From Bacteriovoracaceae bacterium UBA4096 (GTDB lineage Bacteria; Bdellovibrionota; Bacteriovoracia; Bacteriovoracales; Bacteriovoracaceae), in contig DFXY01000026.1 in assembly GCA_002381945.1 (NCBI GenBank), positions 48,641 to 112,640 of the forward strand: 64,000 nucleotides of DNA, in the 5' to 3' direction. The translations under genes were made by a program, and so were the position numbers. How positions within the stretch are numbered: the first letter of the stretch is position 1; each line of letters begins with the position of its first letter. The notes below the pieces were generated by a model that saw only the letters and a program-made list of their open reading frames with translations, made no database searches and was not told the origin of the DNA. This document shows, in pieces, positions 41,113-49,632 of the stretch.

Positions 41113-42153
41113 ATGCAGTCGAAAAGGCCATCATTTTATCAATTCACTTTGAAAGAACTTCAGGATTTATTTGCTGCCAACTCACTGCCCCCCTCAGGCC
41201 CGGCACTACTGTTTAACTGGCATTATAAGAAAAGAATGAGTGAAGCCTGTGAAACAGATCTTGCCAAAATCAGTCGTGCCTTTATTTTAGATCATCTGGA
41301 TTTTCAATTACCGGAAATAGATACTATTCAAGAGTCCCCTGATAAAACAGTGAAATTTCTCATTAGACTTCATGATCAGCTTAAAGTTGAATGCGTACTT
41401 ATACCCTTTAATCAAAAATATACTATTTGCCTTTCATCTCAAGTTGGTTGTGCCATGAATTGCAGTTTCTGTTTTACTGGCACTCAGGGATTAAAGCGCC
41501 ACCTCACAACAGAAGAAATCATAGGCCAGTTCTTAGTGGCACAAAAGTGGCTGACTAAAAATCGTCCGCAGGATGACAAGATTTTGAACATTGTTTTTAT
41601 GGGACAAGGTGAACCGCTTCATAATTTCGATGCAGTCAAAAAGGCCTGTGAAATTTTTCTCTCAAAAAATGGCCTATGCCTGGCGCCACATAAAATCACA
41701 ATTTCTACAGCAGGATACTTGCCAGGTCTTGAGCGCTGGAAAAATGAAATGCCCAAGGTCAACATCGCAGTCTCTCTTCATTCAACGATTAAAGAAAAAA
41801 GGGATAAACTTATTCCAATTAATAAGCGCTATCCAATTGAAGATGTCGTGGCATTTGCCGAGACCATACCTGAAGGTCGCACGCGCTTTGTGACTTATGA
41901 GTACCTGTTGATAAAAGGCTTTAATGACACTCCTGAAGATGCTCATGCCACTGGTAAATTTCTGAAAGATAAAAATGCCTATGTGAGTCTTATTCCATTT
42001 AATCCTTTCCCAGGTACTGAATTCCAAAGACCACTCATTCAGGAAGTCGAAAGCTTCAAATCCATCATGGATAGCTACAAAGTTCCAACTCTTATCAGAA
42101 AGACCAAGGGGGACGAAATCCTTGCAGCATGCGGTCAATTAAATACAAAATAA
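41113..42153 (+). CDS. rlmN: Dual-specificity 23S rRNA/tRNA adenine-C2 methyltransferase
   Basis: RlmN is a radical-SAM enzyme that methylates A2503 of 23S rRNA and A37 of some tRNAs. From ATG 41113 the product has 346 residues, with the cluster motif CAMNCSFC (C-x3-C-x2-C), FTGTQGLKRHLTTEEI, MGQGEPLHNFD, and a C-terminal conserved Cys in AACGQL that forms the methylene intermediate. An in-frame TTG at 41077 would add twelve residues. No ribosome site is visible; a TATGAT -10-like element lies near 41095. Confidence 0.94.
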   Translation: MQSKRPSFYQFTLKELQDLFAANSLPPSGPALLFNWHYKKRMSEACETDLAKISRAFILDHLDFQLPEIDTIQESPDKTVKFLIRLHDQLKVECVLIPFNQKYTICLSSQVGCAMNCSFCFTGTQGLKRHLTTEEIIGQFLVAQKWLTKNRPQDDKILNIVFMGQGEPLHNFDAVKKACEIFLSKNGLCLAPHKITISTAGYLPGLERWKNEMPKVNIAVSLHSTIKEKRDKLIPINKRYPIEDVVAFAETIPEGRTRFVTYEYLLIKGFNDTPEDAHATGKFLKDKNAYVSLIPFNPFPGTEFQRPLIQEVESFKSIMDSYKVPTLIRKTKGDEILAACGQLNTK

Positions 42154-42154
42154 C

Positions 42155-42166
42155 TGATAAAAATCA
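42155..42166 (+). promoter_or_regulatory. FNR/Crp-type site before the CBS gene
   Basis: TGAT-AAAA-ATCA, perfect core. The likely -10 (GATACC/TACCTT, 42189-42196) puts it 40.5 to 42.5 bases before the start, a class II position. Confidence 0.6.
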
Positions 42167-42238
42167 CCTCCTCTTTCATTTTAAATCAGATACCTTGCAC
42201 TTCGAGAATGTTTTAATAAACACAATCAAGGAGCAATT

Positions 42239-42646
42239 ATGTCAAAACCTATTCCTCACATTGAAAAGTACATGACTACCAATCCAAAGTTTGTCGAAAA
42301 GGATCAATCCCTTTACGAAGCTGGCACCTACATGCAAAAAGAAGGATTCCGCCACCTGCCGGTTCTTTACCAGGGAAAGATCGAAGGAGTCTTATCAATG
42401 ACTGATGTTACTTTGGTAACAGCGATGAAGGATGCCGACATTTCAAAGATGAAAGTCTATGATGCTTTTACTCCCAACCCAAGAATCGTAAAACCGGATA
42501 CTCTGGTAGATGAAGTGTGCCGAATTATGGCAGCTGATAAAATTGGTTCAGTCGTCGTTGAAGACAACGGCCACTTAGTGGGTATTTTCACCTGGATTGA
42601 TGCTCTACATGCCATGGATGAACTTCTTCATACCAGAATGAAATAA
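42239..42646 (+). CDS. CBS-pair protein
   Basis: The 135-residue product consists of two CBS motifs (about 10-65 and 75-130) and nothing else. CBS pairs bind adenosine nucleotides and act as energy sensors; stand-alone ones often accompany Usp proteins in low-oxygen regulons. DVTLVTAMKD and WIDALHAM mark the ends of the two motifs. AAGGAG precedes the ATG. It has an FNR-type site upstream and a shared terminator with the convergent ATPase gene. Confidence 0.88.
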   Translation: MSKPIPHIEKYMTTNPKFVEKDQSLYEAGTYMQKEGFRHLPVLYQGKIEGVLSMTDVTLVTAMKDADISKMKVYDAFTPNPRIVKPDTLVDEVCRIMAADKIGSVVVEDNGHLVGIFTWIDALHAMDELLHTRMK

Positions 42647-42652
42647 AAAAAG

Positions 42653-42678
42653 TACTGAGGACTTAAAACTCCTCAGTA
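42653..42678. terminator. Bidirectional terminator
   Basis: TACTGAGGA (42653-42661) pairs with TCCTCAGTA (42670-42678) around an eight-base loop, with T-runs on both sides. The 3' end of the ATPase gene lies in it. The same ACTGAGGA/TCCTCAGT core is in the hairpin at 55150-55183. Confidence 0.8.
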
Positions 42679-45233
42679 TTTCTTCTTTTCTTATTGATGA
42701 GTTTATAAACTTCTACAAAAGTCACAGGAATTAAGCTGATTCCAATTAAGATTCCATTTTCTTCTAATGTCACGGCCCTTACCTTAAATAAACTCTGAAA
42801 TAATCCTGAATACTGCAAAGTGGCCTGTAAAACGACAGGTGCTAAAACGGCCCCTAGATGGATAGGGTTAAAGGAGAGCTCAAAAAAAGTTTTTGTCTCA
42901 CTCCGGCAGGAGAATGATCTGAACAAACACAAGTACACCATGAAATTAAACATGTAGCTTCTGGAGGTCAGGAGATCATAATGCTGAATACTGTAATCAT
43001 AAATGATTAGACCCAGGATCGTGCTTAAGATTCCAACAAAAAAAAGCTCCAAGTAAAAAGGACGATCAAAGAAACTGGAAGGAGAAGGTCTAGTGCTGGT
43101 TTTAAGGTAATCTTTCCCCACTGGTTCAGCGGCCAGAGCAAGGGAAGGCAATCCATCTGTTACCAGATTGATCCATAATAAATTCAAGGGATGAAGTGGC
43201 ACTGGTAGCCCAATCAATACCGCTCCAACCATAATCAAAAGTTCTGCCAGATTGGTTGATAAGAGATATTGAATTGTTCGCTTAATGTTTCCATAAAGTG
43301 CCCGCCCCTCTTCAACTGCAGAAACGATGGTGGAGAAATTATCATCCGTCAGAATCATGGAAGAGGCCTGTCTGGCCACTTCCGTACCGGCTTTCCCCAT
43401 TGCTACGCCAATAGCGGCCGACTTTAGGGCCGGAGCATCGTTAACCCCATCACCGGTCATGGAAACCACATGTCCATTGGATTCGAGGGCCTTAATAATT
43501 TGTAATTTGTGTTCTGGACTGACCCTTGCATACACGGCCGTTTTTTCGGCGCGGATCTTCAGTTCATCCTGACTCATTTTTTCAAGATCTGCCCCTGAAA
43601 GGACTTCATCAAATATACCTTCTTCAGTAATCCCAAGTTCATGAGCAATTGCACTGGCCGTTAGAGGGTGATCTCCGGTAATCATGACAACTTTTATCCC
43701 AGCGGCCTTACAGCTTTTTATAGCAGGAATTGTTTCCTCTTTAGGTGGATCCGCTATGGCCACCACTCCTTTAAAGGTGAGTTCTCTCTCAATCAAAGCG
43801 GGATTTTGTTTTTCCTCAGAGCTTAGGTCATCTATTTTTTTATAGGCCAGAGCAAGTATTCTATGCCCTTTCATTGAAAGAGTGTTGATTCTTTCGTTAA
43901 TTCTGCTTCTTTCATCGTCAGAGAGAAGACAAAGTGGGAGAAGTGTTTCCGGAGCACCTTTGGTAAGAATTAGAAATTCATTATGAGTTTTAATGGCCAC
44001 ACTCATGCGTTTGCGATCGCTCTCAAAGCTCCACTCATGAATTCGATTTGAACCTGCCTTGACCGCATCGAGCTCACCTGCTTCATCGGCCAGGTACAAT
44101 AGCGCTAACTCTGTAGGGTCCCCTGAACCTCCATGATCAAGACTGGCATTATTGCAATTGACTAAAATTTGATAAAAGATGTCATCCTGCTGATTATCTA
44201 GCGTGTAAGTTTCCCTCACGCGCATTTTACCGGTGGTTAGAGTTCCCGTTTTATCAGTACAAATAACATCCGTAGATCCTAAAGTTTCAACGGCGGGCAT
44301 TTTCCTGACAATGGCATTACGCTTACTCATTCTTCGAACGGCCAGGGCCAGGGCCAGAGTGACAACAGTTGGAAGACCTTCCGGAATAGTGGCCACTGCC
44401 AAACTAATGGCATTCATGAAGATCTCACTCCAGGCAGTGCCCTTTGAGAATCCAATCAGAACCACTATGGCAATAACCCCTGCACCCATCATAATCAAAA
44501 GATTACTGAGTTTACCCATTCTTTCCTGCAGAGGGGTCTCTTTCACTTTTGCCTGACCCAGAAGTCCTGCAATATGCCCAATTTGAGTATCCATACCGGT
44601 AGCAGTAACAATCATTTCCCCAGACCCCTTGCTGATAGCAGTGCTGGCAAAAAGCATATTACTGCGTTCGGCGAGAGGAGTTTCCGAAGCAATCCGAACT
44701 TGCTTCTTTTCTACTGGCATGGACTCACCGGTCAAAATGGCTTCATCTGCGGCCAATTGAAAACCTTGAATGATTCTTCCATCAGCAACTACATAATCAC
44801 CTGCTTCAAGTACGATAAGATCGCCAGGCACCACGTCCTGAGAATCGATGATTTTAACCATACCGTCTCGTTTGACCCGGGCCTTGGGAACCGACAGACT
44901 TTTAAGTGCTTCAATCGACTCTTCGGCCCGAGCTTCCTGTCCAAAACCTATGATGGCATTGAGAATCACAATTGCCAGGATGGCCAAAGCATCAATACTA
45001 TCGCCAAGGAATGCCGAAACGATAGTAGCAACTAGTAGCGTGTAGACCATCGGGCTCTTGAACTGCTTTAATAGCAACGTAAGCTTACTGATTTTTTTTT
45101 CAGATTTAAGATTATTTTTACCAAATTTCTGTGAAGCTAAAAGTAATTGCTCCTCAGTTAACCCCAACTGAGTATTAGTTCCATAAGCTGACAAAACATC
45201 TGATGCCTCTTGGGCCCAAGGGTTGGAATCCAT
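42663..45233 (-). CDS. Cation-transporting P-type ATPase (P2A, calcium-type)
   Basis: The 856-residue product is a full P-type ATPase: N-terminal cation-ATPase domain, TGES in the actuator domain, IPEGLPTVVTLALALAVRRM (membrane helix 4 with the PEGL ion site), the phosphorylation site DKTGTLT, MITGDHPLTA and TGDGVNDAPAL. The PEGL motif and total size fit the calcium/sodium (type II) group. Nine or ten membrane segments are visible. It is the second gene after usp, with no gap, and shares the usp upstream FNR-type site. Such ATPase-Usp pairs occur in low-oxygen regulons. Confidence 0.93.
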   Translation of the reverse strand: MDSNPWAQEASDVLSAYGTNTQLGLTEEQLLLASQKFGKNNLKSEKKISKLTLLLKQFKSPMVYTLLVATIVSAFLGDSIDALAILAIVILNAIIGFGQEARAEESIEALKSLSVPKARVKRDGMVKIIDSQDVVPGDLIVLEAGDYVVADGRIIQGFQLAADEAILTGESMPVEKKQVRIASETPLAERSNMLFASTAISKGSGEMIVTATGMDTQIGHIAGLLGQAKVKETPLQERMGKLSNLLIMMGAGVIAIVVLIGFSKGTAWSEIFMNAISLAVATIPEGLPTVVTLALALAVRRMSKRNAIVRKMPAVETLGSTDVICTDKTGTLTTGKMRVRETYTLDNQQDDIFYQILVNCNNASLDHGGSGDPTELALLYLADEAGELDAVKAGSNRIHEWSFESDRKRMSVAIKTHNEFLILTKGAPETLLPLCLLSDDERSRINERINTLSMKGHRILALAYKKIDDLSSEEKQNPALIERELTFKGVVAIADPPKEETIPAIKSCKAAGIKVVMITGDHPLTASAIAHELGITEEGIFDEVLSGADLEKMSQDELKIRAEKTAVYARVSPEHKLQIIKALESNGHVVSMTGDGVNDAPALKSAAIGVAMGKAGTEVARQASSMILTDDNFSTIVSAVEEGRALYGNIKRTIQYLLSTNLAELLIMVGAVLIGLPVPLHPLNLLWINLVTDGLPSLALAAEPVGKDYLKTSTRPSPSSFFDRPFYLELFFVGILSTILGLIIYDYSIQHYDLLTSRSYMFNFMVYLCLFRSFSCRSETKTFFELSFNPIHLGAVLAPVVLQATLQYSGLFQSLFKVRAVTLEENGILIGISLIPVTFVEVYKLINKKRRNTEEF

Positions 45234-45686
45234 CTATTGATGTTTTTTTAGGATAATTATATCGGCATCTAAGTGTTTCATGACGTACTGTGCAAATGAA
45301 CTTTCAAAAAAATCTCGCTTCTTACGAGTGGCCACAATCACAGTATCCGCCTTTATTTCCTCTGCGTAAGCGCAGAAAGTTTCTTTCACATTTTCACCAA
45401 ATAAACAGCGGACATGGGCACGATTTTCTATACCAACTGGAAGGATCTCAGAACGAACTTGCGTTAATTTATTAATAATGGATGTTTCAATTGCCTTCCT
45501 GTCTTCAACCACGGGATAAACCAAGGGGAATTCGCCTAGCCCAACCGCATAATTGATAGTGTTAAAGACGGATACCAAATGGACTTCACTGTCTTTTAAA
45601 AAATCCATTGCTTTAACTTCAAGTAACATTCCCGTCATATTTTCAATTAGTGGAACCGCAATAATAACCTTCTTCGCAAATTTCAT
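45234..45686 (-). CDS. Universal stress protein
   Basis: The 150-residue product has the single UspA domain: KKVIIAVPLIENM, VHLVSVFNTI, and near the end TVIVATRKKR and DIIILKKH. The ATP-loop glycines (G-x2-G-x9-G) are absent, so it is probably a non-nucleotide-binding Usp. It begins the usp-ATPase operon. The FNR-type site at 45778-45789 and a second palindrome at 45736-45752 lie upstream. Confidence 0.88.
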   Translation of the reverse strand: MKFAKKVIIAVPLIENMTGMLLEVKAMDFLKDSEVHLVSVFNTINYAVGLGEFPLVYPVVEDRKAIETSIINKLTQVRSEILPVGIENRAHVRCLFGENVKETFCAYAEEIKADTVIVATRKKRDFFESSFAQYVMKHLDADIIILKKHQ

Positions 45687-45735
45687 AAAATCTCCCTGAT
45701 TCCATTTTAATGAAGAATCCTGGCTAAATCTAACT

Positions 45736-45752
45736 TAACTTTGGTCAAGTTA
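45736..45752. promoter_or_regulatory. Palindrome in the usp promoter region
   Basis: TAACTT-TGGTC-AAGTTA, a perfect 6-base inverted repeat with a five-base centre, between the FNR-type site and the usp start. It overlaps the expected transcription start of usp and could be a second operator. Confidence 0.3.
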
Positions 45753-45777
45753 TTATTAAAAAATACAGCGTCATAAC

Positions 45778-45789
45778 TGATAAAAGTCA
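45778..45789. promoter_or_regulatory. FNR/Crp-type site between divergent operons
   Basis: TGAT-AAAA-GTCA (one mismatch to TGAT-N4-ATCA). For the plus-strand gene the -10 TAAACT (45814-45819) places transcription start at the ATG, 42.5 bases from the site centre. For the minus-strand usp operon a TAATAA-like -10 near 45757 gives about 39 to 41. One site could thus activate both directions. Confidence 0.55.
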
Positions 45790-45813
45790 TATTCCAGACA
45801 ACTCTTTATGAAC

Positions 45814-45819
45814 TAAACT
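45814..45819 (+). promoter_or_regulatory. -10 element of the 45826 gene, leaderless layout
   Basis: TAAACT six bases before ATG 45826, with the FNR-type site centred 42.5 bases upstream of the ATG. Confidence 0.45.
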
Positions 45820-45825
45820 ATTCCC

Positions 45826-46404
45826 ATGAAAACCTTTATTGCCTGTCTGTTCTTTCTTTTTTCCCTCTCAACCTTTAGTGAAACTGAAACGGAACGCGTA
45901 AAAATCCTTGTTAGAATAGAACAACAAAATGGAGAACTCCGTATTTTCCGATCAACCAACGGGGACGTCATTCCTGGGGCCTTTGCTAATAAAGATTTGG
46001 CCGATGAACTAAAAAATCTGGAAGAAGGTGATGAAGTTTTGATGGAAGGTCACATCAATTATCGACCAACTTTTTCAATGGAGAGGACATCATTTAAACC
46101 TTATTTTATGATTGAATCTATCCGACCGGTTTCTTTAAAACGCTTAGGGCAGATTAACTTAAAATTACCCGAAAGTTCCTTGCAGCTTGATCAAGTGCCT
46201 GGAGAATTCAGACCTTTAACCCTACCCGTTTCCACTGAGGTGGCCTCTGCGCTTACGATGACAACCACTTTGTTATTGATGGACTCTTTAACTTCTGGTC
46301 CCGGTGATCCATCAGGAAGACAAGATCTCAGAAGAGGCTTGATAATATCTGCGGGAACTATGGCGACTGTATTATTCATCTATGAGCAAATGAAAGGTAA
46401 ATAA
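45826..46404 (+). CDS. Secreted protein, partner of the cytochrome c-like gene
   Basis: The 192-residue product has a signal peptide (about 1-18) and a beta-rich mature part (about 25-115), then a Ser/Thr-rich hydrophobic segment and a helix near the C-terminus (MATVLFIYEQMKG) that could be a membrane anchor. I do not recognise the family. It lies four bases before the cytochrome c-like gene and is in the same transcript, under the FNR-type site. Confidence 0.6.
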   Translation: MKTFIACLFFLFSLSTFSETETERVKILVRIEQQNGELRIFRSTNGDVIPGAFANKDLADELKNLEEGDEVLMEGHINYRPTFSMERTSFKPYFMIESIRPVSLKRLGQINLKLPESSLQLDQVPGEFRPLTLPVSTEVASALTMTTTLLLMDSLTSGPGDPSGRQDLRRGLIISAGTMATVLFIYEQMKGK

Positions 46405-46408
46405 ACTT

Positions 46409-47557
46409 ATGAGAAATAAAAAGATCAGTCTGCTTCTATTGGCCGGAATCACTTTACCTTTGTTGGCAGCAACTATACTCCCTATGAATCGGGCCTTCCT
46501 GGCCGTCACTGATCTCCTCCCCTTCATTCATGATCAGGCCAGCTTCATGGATAAAAAAAATGAAACCACGATCAAGCAAAAACTAAAAGAACTTAATACA
46601 GCAATGAAAAGTGCCAAGCATGAAACGATGCTACAGCATGACCTTTTCGCTCCTTCCTACTCATTAATCACAGAGAATGTGAATGAAGTAGTCAATGCCT
46701 TCAATGCTGGAAAAAAAAGCTATGCTCATTGGACACTTGGAGAACTAACCTCCCTTTGCCTTGACTGCCATACTCGCCTTCCAGAATCCCATTCCTCAAG
46801 CTTTCAGAATGGAGAATTAAGAGTTGATGAAGCTAAACTTAAAGACCCCTTCACTCTAGGCATGGCACACTTAATTGTTCGTCGGTATGTGGATGCTAAA
46901 AGTAGCTTTACTCGTGACATTCAGGATAAGTTAATTAAAAAGGACTTCAGTGAACTAAAGGCCCCTTTCCAACAGATCCTACTGATTGAAACCAAAATTT
47001 TAAAAGACCCTGCATCCATGGAACTGATCATTGATAGTTATATGAAAAAAGAGTTGATGCCTGCATCAATGAAAAACATTCTGTCTCAATGGAAGGAGCG
47101 TCTTACTTATTGGAAAAACGCTCCCATTTTGCAAAAAGGTTTACAGTCTGAAAATGATTTAAAACAATTCTTTAAAACCCGCTTAATCCCGCTTAAACAA
47201 ATCAATGTTTTTGAAGAAGGACACAAAGTGGACTTACTTTTAACTTCGGGTATCCTTTCCAATTATTTCTTTTTTAATCAGGACACTTCACATGCAGCTG
47301 AGATCAGCTATTGGATGGGATGGCTTGAAAAAAGGCTAAAAAGGGAAGAGTTTTTTGGGGCTGGAGATTACTTTTTAAAACAATGCATCAGGAAATATCC
47401 GAAGCACCCTATCGCAAAAGAGTGCCTGAAAGAGTATAAAGAAAGTATTGAATTTGACTTTTCTGGTTCAAGTGGCACCAATATCCCCACTGAGGTTGAA
47501 GAAGAGATTGATGAACTTGATAGATTATTAGGTCCTAAGACTAAGCCTTTAAAATAG
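46409..47557 (+). CDS. Periplasmic protein with one cytochrome c motif
   Basis: The 382-residue product has a signal peptide (about 1-21, ending LLA) and one heme motif Cys-x2-Cys-His in LTSLCLDCHTRLPE (about residue 116), so it should carry one covalent heme c. The rest is helical and not recognisable; the distal heme ligand cannot be assigned. It is the second gene of an FNR-site-controlled operon, which suggests a role in electron transfer or in signalling under low oxygen. Confidence 0.7.
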   Translation: MRNKKISLLLLAGITLPLLAATILPMNRAFLAVTDLLPFIHDQASFMDKKNETTIKQKLKELNTAMKSAKHETMLQHDLFAPSYSLITENVNEVVNAFNAGKKSYAHWTLGELTSLCLDCHTRLPESHSSSFQNGELRVDEAKLKDPFTLGMAHLIVRRYVDAKSSFTRDIQDKLIKKDFSELKAPFQQILLIETKILKDPASMELIIDSYMKKELMPASMKNILSQWKERLTYWKNAPILQKGLQSENDLKQFFKTRLIPLKQINVFEEGHKVDLLLTSGILSNYFFFNQDTSHAAEISYWMGWLEKRLKREEFFGAGDYFLKQCIRKYPKHPIAKECLKEYKESIEFDFSGSSGTNIPTEVEEEIDELDRLLGPKTKPLK

Positions 47558-47589
47558 TAACAAGGTATTTCATAAGATTCTTAAAAACA

Positions 47590-47601
47590 TGACTTAGATC
47601 A
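47590..47601 (+). promoter_or_regulatory. FNR/Crp-type site before the regulator's own gene
   Basis: TGAC-TTAG-ATCA (one mismatch). With the -10 TATCCT at 47624-47629 the start is near 47636, so the site is centred about 41 bases upstream. This suggests autoregulation. Confidence 0.5.
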
Positions 47602-47623
47602 CGTTTTTCCGGCGTTTTTGTGT

Positions 47624-47646
47624 TATCCTAGAAAAAAAACTAGGAT
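47624..47646 (+). promoter_or_regulatory. -10 element and 7-bp inverted repeat before the Crp/FNR gene
   Basis: TATCCT (47624-47629) is the -10. ATCCTAG (47625-47631) and CTAGGAT (47640-47646) form a perfect inverted repeat around AAAAAAAA; the 3' arm is also the AGGAT ribosome site. The left arm lies mostly upstream of the start, so pairing in RNA requires a longer transcript. Confidence 0.45.
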
Positions 47647-47653
47647 CTATTTA

Positions 47654-48367
47654 ATGCAAAAGCCTTTCAAATCTGTAGATTGCGAACACTGTGAATCCCG
47701 AGATAAAGGGATATTTTGTGACTTGGCCGATGGTGATCTCGCCAGTGTCAGTCACCATAAAGTGATGAATCATTACAAGAAGGGTCAAACGATCTTTTTT
47801 CAGGGAAACCCTCCCTTTGGTCTTTACTGTATTAACAGTGGTAAGATTAAAGTTTCTAAAATTGGCAATGACGGCAAAGAATCTATTATTCGCATAGCTG
47901 GTGCTGGAGATGTACTTGGGCATCGAAGTCTTTTCAGCAAAGAAAACTATTCAGCTTCTGCTACTGTCATTGAAGATTCTGCCATTTGTTTTCTCGATAA
48001 AAATTATATCTATTCTGCTCTTAAAGAAAATCCAAGTATTGCTCTTAATCTCATTCATAAACTCAGCCGTGATATGGGTGCTGCTGAAAATCGTAATGCA
48101 TCCATGTCACAGAAAAATGCCCGTGAAAGACTGGCAGAGTTGTTCCTAACCTTCAAGAAGAACTATGGAGTTGAGGAAAATGGACGTTGTCGTCTAGAAA
48201 TTAAGCTTAACCGTGATGAGATTGCTTCATTAGTAGGGACGGCCAACGAAACCATCATACGTCTTATTTCAGAATTTAGAGAAGAAGGCATTCTGGAGCA
48301 GGATGGTAAGGTCATTTATATTGTAGATGAAGAAAAACTTTTGGAATTTGCTAATCTGGATTATTAA
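47654..48367 (+). CDS. Crp/FNR-family transcription regulator, possible iron-sulfur or redox sensor
   Basis: The 237-residue product has an N-terminal Cys cluster (Cys10, Cys13, Cys22: C-x2-C-x8-C), a cNMP-binding-type beta-roll (about 30-140, with YKKGQTIFFQGNPPFGLYCINSGKIKV) and a C-terminal winged helix with recognition helix TANETIIRLISEF. Glu and Arg of that helix match the residues that read TGA half-sites in FNR and CRP. E. coli FNR binds a 4Fe-4S cluster with C-x2-C-x5-C and a fourth Cys; the spacing here differs, but further Cys are available (about 56 and 107). The ATG at 47654 has an AGGAT site. It is the likely activator for the TGAT-N4-ATCA sites nearby. Confidence 0.88.
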   Translation: MQKPFKSVDCEHCESRDKGIFCDLADGDLASVSHHKVMNHYKKGQTIFFQGNPPFGLYCINSGKIKVSKIGNDGKESIIRIAGAGDVLGHRSLFSKENYSASATVIEDSAICFLDKNYIYSALKENPSIALNLIHKLSRDMGAAENRNASMSQKNARERLAELFLTFKKNYGVEENGRCRLEIKLNRDEIASLVGTANETIIRLISEFREEGILEQDGKVIYIVDEEKLLEFANLDY

Positions 48368-48383
48368 AACTCATTAAAAAAGA

Positions 48384-48395
48384 TGATCTAGAACA
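48384..48395 (+). promoter_or_regulatory. FNR/Crp-type half-conserved site before the cNMP-like operon
   Basis: TGAT-CTAG-AACA (one mismatch). The -10 TAGATT (48419-48424) lies six bases before ATG 48431, so the site centre is exactly 41.5 bases before the expected leaderless start. Confidence 0.45.
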
Positions 48396-48430
48396 TATTC
48401 CTTTGCCAGGTCTTGCATTAGATTTTACGG

Positions 48431-48793
48431 ATGAAGGAAAAACTAAATATTCTTAATTCAGAAGAAGTCGAGAGCTTAAAAGAAGATTACGAAGTTCTTA
48501 CCTTCCCTAACGACTTCGATCTGGTTTATGAAAACCAGATCCCAAGTACGGGTGTGGCCCTCATTAAAGGCCAAATCGAACTTATTAAAAAGTCACGCCC
48601 AACCCAGTTGATTGAAGACAACTGCCTTATGGGTATTAAGCAGCTCCTCGAGGAGCAACCGGTTCGTTTAGGCTGCCGAATCAAGAGTAACTCTCAAATA
48701 GTACTCTTGGGGAAATCTGAAATCTTCTCCCTGCTTAAAAATAAAGATTCTAAGCTGTTTAATGTCTTAAAAAGCCTTAAACTAGAGAAATGA
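48431..48793 (+). CDS. Stand-alone cNMP-binding-like domain protein
   Basis: The 120-residue product resembles the effector half of Crp-type proteins without DNA-binding domain: FDLVYENQIPSTGVALIKGQIELIK and VLLGKSEIFSLL match the beta-roll and the edge of the dimer helix. Arg and Glu of a true cAMP pocket are not evident. It directly follows the Crp/FNR gene and overlaps the next gene by four bases (ATGA). It might modulate the FNR-type regulator or sense a ligand for the nuclease genes downstream; this is inference. Confidence 0.6.
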   Translation: MKEKLNILNSEEVESLKEDYEVLTFPNDFDLVYENQIPSTGVALIKGQIELIKKSRPTQLIEDNCLMGIKQLLEEQPVRLGCRIKSNSQIVLLGKSEIFSLLKNKDSKLFNVLKSLKLEK

Positions 48794-49632
48794 GAAATAA
48801 GCATCACCATGATTTTCGGATAGTAAAATCCAGCGGCCAACCAGAAAGTTTTTCTAAAAAAAAGCTTATACAATCCATAAAAAGAACCAGTCTCCCCAAA
48901 CGTCAATGCGAGCACATTGCAAATGAAGTGACTCATGACATTGGCGAAGGGGTTAAAACCAGTGACATTTATCGTAAAACACTTCGTCTTGTTCGTCAGA
49001 CTTCTTCTCTGGCCGGAGCCCAATACTCCCTAAAGCGGGCCATCTTCGAGTTAGGTCCGACAGGCCATCATTTTGAAACATTTGTGGCCAGATACTTTGA
49101 AGAGTTGTGTTTTAAAACAAAAACCTGTCAAACTTTTAAAGGAAGATGGGTTTCTCACGAAATCGATGTGGTCGCTTTAAGTAGAGGCGAAAAATATTTT
49201 GTTGAATGCAAGTTTCATAACCGCATAGGTATTAAGAATGATATTAAAACTGCCCTCTACGTTAAGGCCCGCTGGGATGATTTGAAGGCCGGCCCCGTGG
49301 GCCATGATCTAACAGGATTTTATCTGGCAAGCAATACAGCTTTCAGTCTGGATGCGATTAAATATGCTGCGGGCACAGGACTTAGACTTTTAGGCATAAA
49401 TGCCCCTTCAGAGATGTCTTTCTTGGATCATATTAAACAGCTAAACCTCTATCCCATTACCAGTCTCAAATCTCTTGATCGGACGACTAAAAGAATCCTG
49501 ATAGAGGAAGGAATCATTCTGGTGAAGGATTTAAACCGCAAAGTCGATATGCTTTATAAGCTTGGCTTTTCTTCTACTGATATTAAATTAATTCAAGGTG
49601 AATTAAATATTTTAAGCAAGGGAATCCTATGA
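48790..49632 (+). CDS. ATP-cone / PD-(D/E)xK nuclease-fold protein
   Basis: The 280-residue product has an ATP-cone domain (about 8-95), the allosteric nucleotide sensor known from ribonucleotide reductases and NrdR, and a restriction-endonuclease-like core with Asp126 and Glu139-Cys-Lys141 (HEIDVVALSRGEKYFVECKFHN). The C-terminal 60 residues look like helix-hairpin repeats. A nuclease gated by ATP or dATP level is a reasonable guess; the substrate (DNA or RNA) is open. It overlaps both neighbours by four bases (ATGA), which makes a tight three-gene unit with the cNMP-like and beta-CASP genes. Confidence 0.8.
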   Translation: MRNKHHHDFRIVKSSGQPESFSKKKLIQSIKRTSLPKRQCEHIANEVTHDIGEGVKTSDIYRKTLRLVRQTSSLAGAQYSLKRAIFELGPTGHHFETFVARYFEELCFKTKTCQTFKGRWVSHEIDVVALSRGEKYFVECKFHNRIGIKNDIKTALYVKARWDDLKAGPVGHDLTGFYLASNTAFSLDAIKYAAGTGLRLLGINAPSEMSFLDHIKQLNLYPITSLKSLDRTTKRILIEEGIILVKDLNRKVDMLYKLGFSSTDIKLIQGELNILSKGIL

